From assembly GCA_035627375.1 (NCBI GenBank), contig DASPLX010000071.1:26623-90622 (forward strand): 64,000 nt of DNA. Reading direction: 5' to 3'. Below the pieces are notes generated by a model. The model saw only the letters and a program-made list of their open reading frames with translations, was not told where the DNA came from and ran no database searches. A program made the position numbers and the translations under genes. The DNA comes from DASPLX01 sp035627375. Lineage in GTDB: Bacteria > Pseudomonadota > Gammaproteobacteria > Burkholderiales > Burkholderiaceae_D. Below are positions 60,404 through 64,000 of this stretch, piece by piece; within the stretch, counting starts at the first letter, position 1; each line of letters begins with the position of its first letter.

Positions 60404-60422
60404 TCGGCTAGAAATCGGCACA

Positions 60423-60452
60423 ACGGCCCGGCATGCAGCCGGGCCGTTTTTT
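60423..60452 (+). terminator. Rho-independent terminator of the M13 gene pair
   Basis: A perfect 10-bp stem ACGGCCCGGC / GCCGGGCCGT with loop ATGCA is followed by a T-run (TTTTTT). It serves the plus strand; the arsC-like gene on the minus strand ends at 60456. Confidence 0.9.
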
Positions 60453-60455
60453 CTT

Positions 60456-60818
60456 TCATGCCTCCAGCAAGCCGCGAATGCGCTCCGGCGGCCGGCCGAT
60501 GGCGGCGCGTCCGCGATAGACGACGATCGGCCGCTGCAGCAATTGCGGATGCCGCGCCACTGCCGCCAGCAAGGCATCGTCGCCGGCGTCCCGTAAGCCG
60601 AGAGCGGCGAATTCCTCCTCGTTGTCGCGCACCATTTCCTTGGCTGGCACGTCCAATTGCGCCCGGATTTCCTGCAATTGCGCCAGCGTCGGCGGCGTTC
60701 TTTGATAGTCGACGACGTGCAGGCGCACTCCGTGTTCGCCGGCGAAGCGCTCGACGATGGCGAGGGTTTCGCGCGACTTCGAGCAGCGCGGATTGTGATA
60801 GATCGTGATGTCTGTCAT
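60456..60818 (-). CDS. ArsC-family (glutaredoxin-dependent) reductase
   Basis: 120 residues from the ATG at 60816-60818. HNPRCSKSRETLAIV carries the single catalytic Cys and the arsenate-reductase CSKSR loop, and RPIVVYRGRAAIGRPPERI the substrate-binding arginine region. The form is the short ArsC/YfgD type. Without an ars operon nearby, it may be a housekeeping YfgD-like reductase rather than a true arsenate-resistance enzyme. It is followed by the end of the M13 transcript and preceded by the kef genes on the same strand (26 bases). Confidence 0.86.
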   Translation of the reverse strand: MTDITIYHNPRCSKSRETLAIVERFAGEHGVRLHVVDYQRTPPTLAQLQEIRAQLDVPAKEMVRDNEEEFAALGLRDAGDDALLAAVARHPQLLQRPIVVYRGRAAIGRPPERIRGLLEA

Positions 60819-60844
60819 GGCGTGAAGCGTGATGGAAAAAGAAA

Positions 60845-62647
60845 TCAATCCCAGCCGTCCTGTCGTTTGGCGTGGCGTGCCTCGGCGTCGCGGGCGAACA
60901 TTTCCTCGAGTTCGTCGCGTCCCTGTTTGGCGATCGACAGGACGCGCTGCTGGTCCTTGTAATGGGGATAGAGCGCCTGCAGCAGATCCAGGTTGTGGGC
61001 GCGGAATTTCATCGCCGCCTGGCGCGCGCGGTAGGCGCCGAAGCCGAGTTGTTGCAATACGCTGCGGCCCAACTGCAGGGCGGCCTCGAAAGTCTCGCGC
61101 TCGATCAGCGTCACGCCGCGATCGCGCAACTGGTAGTAATGGGTCACGTTGCGGGCGCGCGCCACGACAGTCAGGTTGGGATAGGCGCGCCGGACGGCGT
61201 CGATCAAGCGCAGGCTGTCGTCGATATCGTCGACGGCGACCACCAGTACGCGCGCCTTGCCGATGCCGGCCGCCTCCAGCAAGTCGAGCCGCGTCGCATC
61301 GCCGTAAAACACCTTGAAGCCGAACTTGCGCAACAGGTCGATCTGGTCCGGATCGTGGTCGAGCACGGTGGCGCCGATCCGGTTCGCATAGAGCAGACGG
61401 CCGATGATCTGGCCGACGCGGCCGAAGCCTGCGATGACCACCGGATTGTTCTCGTCCTCGATATGATCGTCCGGGCGCCGGTCCGTGTTGCCGAGACGCG
61501 GCGCGATGAACTTGTCGTGCAACAGCAGCAGGAGCGGCGTCGCCACCATCGACAGGGCCACGACCAGCACCAGTAATGCAGCGGTTTCCGTTGCAAACAC
61601 TTGGGCGGTCGCGGCCGCGCCGAACACGACGAAAGCGAATTCGCCGCCTTGCGACAGCAGCAGCGCGAAGTACAGTTGCTGCGTGCGCGCGATTCCAAAA
61701 CGCTTTCCGAGCAGGTAGAGCGCGCCGATCTTGGCGGCAAGGAACGCGGCAACCAAGCCGAGGACGAGCCACGGCTGCGCCAGGAAGACGCCGAAATCGA
61801 CCGACATGCCGACCGCGATGAAGAACAGGCCGAGCAGCAAGCCTTTAAACGGCTCGATATCGGCCTCGAGCGCATGCCGGTATTCCGATTCGGCGAGCAT
61901 GACGCCGGCCAGGAAGGCGCCGAGCGCCATCGATAAATCGACCCACTGCATCAGGAGCGCGATCGCGATCACGAGCAGCAGCGCGAAGGCGGTGAAGATT
62001 TCGCGCATGTCGGTCTTGGCGATCATGTGCAAGATCGGCCGCACCAGATAGCGGCCGCTGACGATCAAGGTGGCGACCACCGCCACGGTCTTGAGTGCGC
62101 CGAGCCAGTCGTGCTCGCCGGCAACGGCGGTTGCGCCGAGCAGGGGCACGAGCGCGATCATCGGAATGGCGGCAATGTCCTGGAACAGCAGGATCGAGAA
62201 TCCCGCCGTGCCGGCCGGCGTCGCCAGCAGATTCTTTTCCTCGAGGGTGGCCAGCGCGATCGCGGTCGACGACAGCGACAGCCCGAGCGCCGCGATCAGC
62301 GCGGTCTGCCAGCCGGCGCCGAGCAGCAGGCCGAGCGCGAAAAGGGCTGCGGAGCAAGCGAACACTTGCGCGCCGCCCCAGCCGAAAATCGGCCCCCGCA
62401 TCGACCACAGGCGCTTCGGATCGAGTTCGAGTCCGATCATGAATAGCAGCAGCACGACGCCGAATTCGGAGAAATGCAAAATCTCCTCGACCCCGGTGAT
62501 CAACTTCAGCCCCCACGGGCCGATCGTGATGCCGGCCAGCAGGTAGCCGAGCACCGCGCCGAGTCCGAGGCGCTTGGCGATCGGTACCGCGATGACGGCG
62601 GCGGTCAAATAGATGAAGGCATTGCCGAGCAGACTGTGTTCCATCAT
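60845..62647 (-). CDS. KefB/KefC-type monovalent cation:proton antiporter
   Basis: 600 residues. About twelve transmembrane helices of the CPA2 type (LGAVLGYLLAGITIGPWGL, FMIGLELDPKRLW, SLSSTAIALATLEE) are followed by a cytosolic RCK/KTN nucleotide-binding domain (about 400-520; VVIAGFGRVGQIIGRLL, VLDHDPDQIDLLR, VFYGDATRLDLLEAAG). These proteins release K+ when glutathione adducts form, protecting against electrophiles. A KefG/KefF-type quinone reductase gene overlaps its start by 4 bases, confirming the pair. Confidence 0.92.
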   Translation of the reverse strand: MMEHSLLGNAFIYLTAAVIAVPIAKRLGLGAVLGYLLAGITIGPWGLKLITGVEEILHFSEFGVVLLLFMIGLELDPKRLWSMRGPIFGWGGAQVFACSAALFALGLLLGAGWQTALIAALGLSLSSTAIALATLEEKNLLATPAGTAGFSILLFQDIAAIPMIALVPLLGATAVAGEHDWLGALKTVAVVATLIVSGRYLVRPILHMIAKTDMREIFTAFALLLVIAIALLMQWVDLSMALGAFLAGVMLAESEYRHALEADIEPFKGLLLGLFFIAVGMSVDFGVFLAQPWLVLGLVAAFLAAKIGALYLLGKRFGIARTQQLYFALLLSQGGEFAFVVFGAAATAQVFATETAALLVLVVALSMVATPLLLLLHDKFIAPRLGNTDRRPDDHIEDENNPVVIAGFGRVGQIIGRLLYANRIGATVLDHDPDQIDLLRKFGFKVFYGDATRLDLLEAAGIGKARVLVVAVDDIDDSLRLIDAVRRAYPNLTVVARARNVTHYYQLRDRGVTLIERETFEAALQLGRSVLQQLGFGAYRARQAAMKFRAHNLDLLQALYPHYKDQQRVLSIAKQGRDELEEMFARDAEARHAKRQDGWD

Positions 62648-63213
62648 GCCTCCCTGGTCGACGCAGCGGCCGGCCGGCGCGGCCAGGCCGCCAGCAGTTC
62701 GCGATAGCGCGCGACGTGGGCCGATATCGTTGCCTCATCGGCTTGGCGCGCGCCGTGCAGGATATGCGGCGGCAGCCACTCCATGCCGCACAAGGCGGCC
62801 GTCTGCCGGAACGGCGGCAGGAATGCCTCGAACGAGTGATCGTGGTAGCCGCCAGGAGTATAGGACGCTTGCGTGCCGCCGGTGGTCGCCGCCAGCCAGA
62901 ACCCCTTGCCGCGCAGCGCGGTTCCGCCGTTGCCGTAGGCCCAGCCGTGCTCGAGCACGATATCGACCCACTCCTTCAGGAGCGAAGGCATGCCGTACCA
63001 CTGGATCGGGTGCTGGAACACGATCAGGTCGGCGGCCGCGAGCAGCTCTTGCTCTTGTTCAACATCAATATGGAAGTCGGGGTAGGTTTCGTACAGGTCG
63101 CGCACGGTCACCTGTGGCAATTCGCGTGCCGCCGCGATCATGCGTCGATTGACGTTCGAACGGTGCGGCGCCGGGTGGGCGTACAGAATGAGAATGCGCG
63201 AAAAGTCGGTCAT
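62644..63213 (-). CDS. KefG/KefF-type NAD(P)H oxidoreductase (flavodoxin-fold)
   Basis: 189 residues. Flavodoxin-like NQO fold: ILILYAHPAPHRSNVNR, VRDLYETYPDFHIDVEQEQE, FQHPIQWYGMPSLLKEWVDIVLEHGWAYG and the FMN-loop TTGGTQASYTPGG. KefF/KefG are ancillary subunits needed for full activity of Kef efflux systems. The stop overlaps the antiporter start by 4 bases (ATGA), so the two are translationally coupled. Confidence 0.92.
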   Translation of the reverse strand: MTDFSRILILYAHPAPHRSNVNRRMIAAARELPQVTVRDLYETYPDFHIDVEQEQELLAAADLIVFQHPIQWYGMPSLLKEWVDIVLEHGWAYGNGGTALRGKGFWLAATTGGTQASYTPGGYHDHSFEAFLPPFRQTAALCGMEWLPPHILHGARQADEATISAHVARYRELLAAWPRRPAAASTREA

Positions 63214-63340
63214 GGGGCGGGGGCGGAGGTATGCCGCAGCGGAGCATCGTGGTCCGGAATCTTAGCGGATTGCCAGAGTTGTTGCGTTGGCAACCGCTCT
63301 TCCCGGCGACAAGTTTTTTGTTTCCGCCTAAACAAAATAG

Positions 63341-63369
63341 TTGACAGGGAAAAGAGACTGCTCTATAGT
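63341..63369 (+). promoter_or_regulatory. Strong sigma-70 promoter of the tRNA-tuf transcript
   Basis: Perfect -35 TTGACA (63341-63346), a 17-base spacer and -10 TATAGT (63364-63369). The first tRNA starts at 63384, about 14 bases past the -10, consistent with transcription beginning just before it. Confidence 0.85.
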
Positions 63370-63383
63370 CTGGGGTTCCCTGC

Positions 63384-63469
63384 GGAGAGGTGGCCGAGTG
63401 GTTAAAGGCAGCAGACTGTAAATCTGCCCTCTTATGAGTACGCTGGTTCGAATCCAGCCCTCTCCACCA
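63384..63469 (+). tRNA. tRNA-Tyr (anticodon GTA)
   Basis: 86 bases including the encoded CCA. Acceptor GGAGAGG pairs with CCTCTCC, the anticodon loop is CTGTAAA, there is a long class II variable arm (CCTCTTATGAGTACG region), and GGTTCGAATCC forms the T-arm. It is the first of three tRNAs before tuf. Confidence 0.96.
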
Positions 63470-63510
63470 GGTTGAAAAACAGGTGCTGTGCGGCTGAAGT
63501 TGCGGTCCTT

Positions 63511-63584
63511 GCGGGTGTAGCTCAATGGTAGAGCTGAAGCCTTCCAAGCTTACGACGAGGGTTCGATTCCCTTCACCCGCTCCA
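63511..63584 (+). tRNA. tRNA-Gly (anticodon TCC)
   Basis: 74 bases including CCA. Acceptor GCGGGTG pairs with CACCCGC, D-arm AGCTCAATGGTAGAGCT, anticodon loop CTTCCAA, T-arm GGGTTCGATTCCC. It lies 41 bases after tRNA-Tyr. Confidence 0.96.
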
Positions 63585-63620
63585 GATTCCTGTCGGTTGC
63601 TGTATGTGCAATCGTTGAAT

Positions 63621-63695
<75 letters not shown>

Positions 63696-63766
63696 GATTT
63701 CCTGTTTCATTCATTGACAGTCGGGCGCGTGCCTGAACATTCTCATCAAATCGTTAGGAGTCTAAG

Positions 63767-64000
63767 ATGGCAAAAGGCAAGTTTGAGCGGACCAAACCGC
63801 ACGTGAATGTGGGCACGATTGGACACGTTGACCACGGCAAGACGACGCTGACGGCGGCAATCGCCACGGTGCTGGCCGCGAAGTTCGGCGGCGAAGCCAA
63901 GAAATACGACGAGATCGATGCTGCTCCCGAAGAAAAAGCGCGCGGCATTACCATCAACACCGCTCACGTGGAATACGAAACGGCCAACCGCCACTATGCT
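63767..64000 (+). CDS. tuf: Elongation factor Tu, N-terminal part (runs off the window)
   Basis: 78 residues are visible from the ATG at 63767, with TTAGGAG upstream. They start MAKGKFERTKPHVNVGTIGH and contain the P-loop GHVDHGKT and the switch I region EEKARGITINTAHVEYET. EF-Tu carries aminoacyl-tRNA to the ribosome as a GTP complex. It is co-transcribed with three upstream tRNAs. Beta-proteobacteria usually have two tuf copies; this one, with tRNA-Tyr-Gly-Thr in front, corresponds to tufB of E. coli. Confidence 0.96.
   Translation, partial: MAKGKFERTKPHVNVGTIGHVDHGKTTLTAAIATVLAAKFGGEAKKYDEIDAAPEEKARGITINTAHVEYETANRHYA

Overview
The window is a high-GC bacterial chromosome segment. Gene content and order (gatA-gatC divergent from mreBCD-mrdA-rodA-rlpA; rsmI divergent from lpoA-yraN-diaA-dolP; an Lrp/AsnC gene between glmS and glmU; tRNA-Tyr/Gly/Thr in front of tuf; czcICBA) point to a betaproteobacterium of the order Burkholderiales, most likely Oxalobacteraceae (Herbaspirillum/Noviherbaspirillum-like). 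That placement is an inference from synteny and protein style; no 16S gene is present.

Layout. 1-8177: end of gatA, gatC, then the rod-shape/cell-wall elongation cluster mreB, mreC, mreD, mrdA (PBP2), rodA, rlpA. 8178-8713: non-coding, with a decayed small inverted-repeat element. 8714-12644: rsmI and the envelope/replication group lpoA, yraN, diaA, dolP. 12862-16640: a secreted VPS62-like protein, lemA and an M48 membrane protease. 16705-25849: a sulfur-oxidation region with an fccAB-type pair, soxY, soxZ, a Tat-exported DsrE-like protein, soxA, soxX, a VOC protein, a periplasmic binding protein on the opposite strand, soxB and a TlpA-type thioredoxin. soxCD are absent. This region is broken up by a kinase-like ORF and by a palindrome array between soxY and soxZ. 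25907-30259: oligopeptidase B and a second sulfur cluster (rhodanese-like DUF442, persulfide-dioxygenase-like MBL protein, TauE/SafE exporter).

30358-36977: heavy-metal efflux operon czcI-czcC-czcB-czcA, with a 67-bp perfect-armed inverted-repeat (MITE-like) element between czcI and czcC. 37401-44186: START-like protein, amino-acid-type binding protein, PEBP protein, AraC regulator, glmS, Lrp/AsnC regulator, glmU. 44205-45095: a DUF6279 lipoprotein.

The most unusual part is 45109-49065, three genes that look visibly richer in A+T than their surroundings. They are a 662-residue protein with the Cys-His-Asp pattern and FDPN block of the ShET2/EspL family of type III secreted cysteine proteases plus ankyrin-like repeats, a divergent CesT-like secretion chaperone, and an unrecognised 391-residue protein with hydrophobic segments and an Asn/Ser-rich tail. 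They read as a small type III effector island inserted between housekeeping genes.

49084-63213: ttcA, folB, a pteridine-reductase-like SDR, midA, a DUF2905 protein, a GGDEF diguanylate cyclase, a receiver-TPR protein, two tandem M13 metallopeptidases, an ArsC-like protein and a KefC/KefG-type antiporter pair. 63341-64000: a near-consensus promoter, tRNA-Tyr, tRNA-Gly, tRNA-Thr and the start of tuf.
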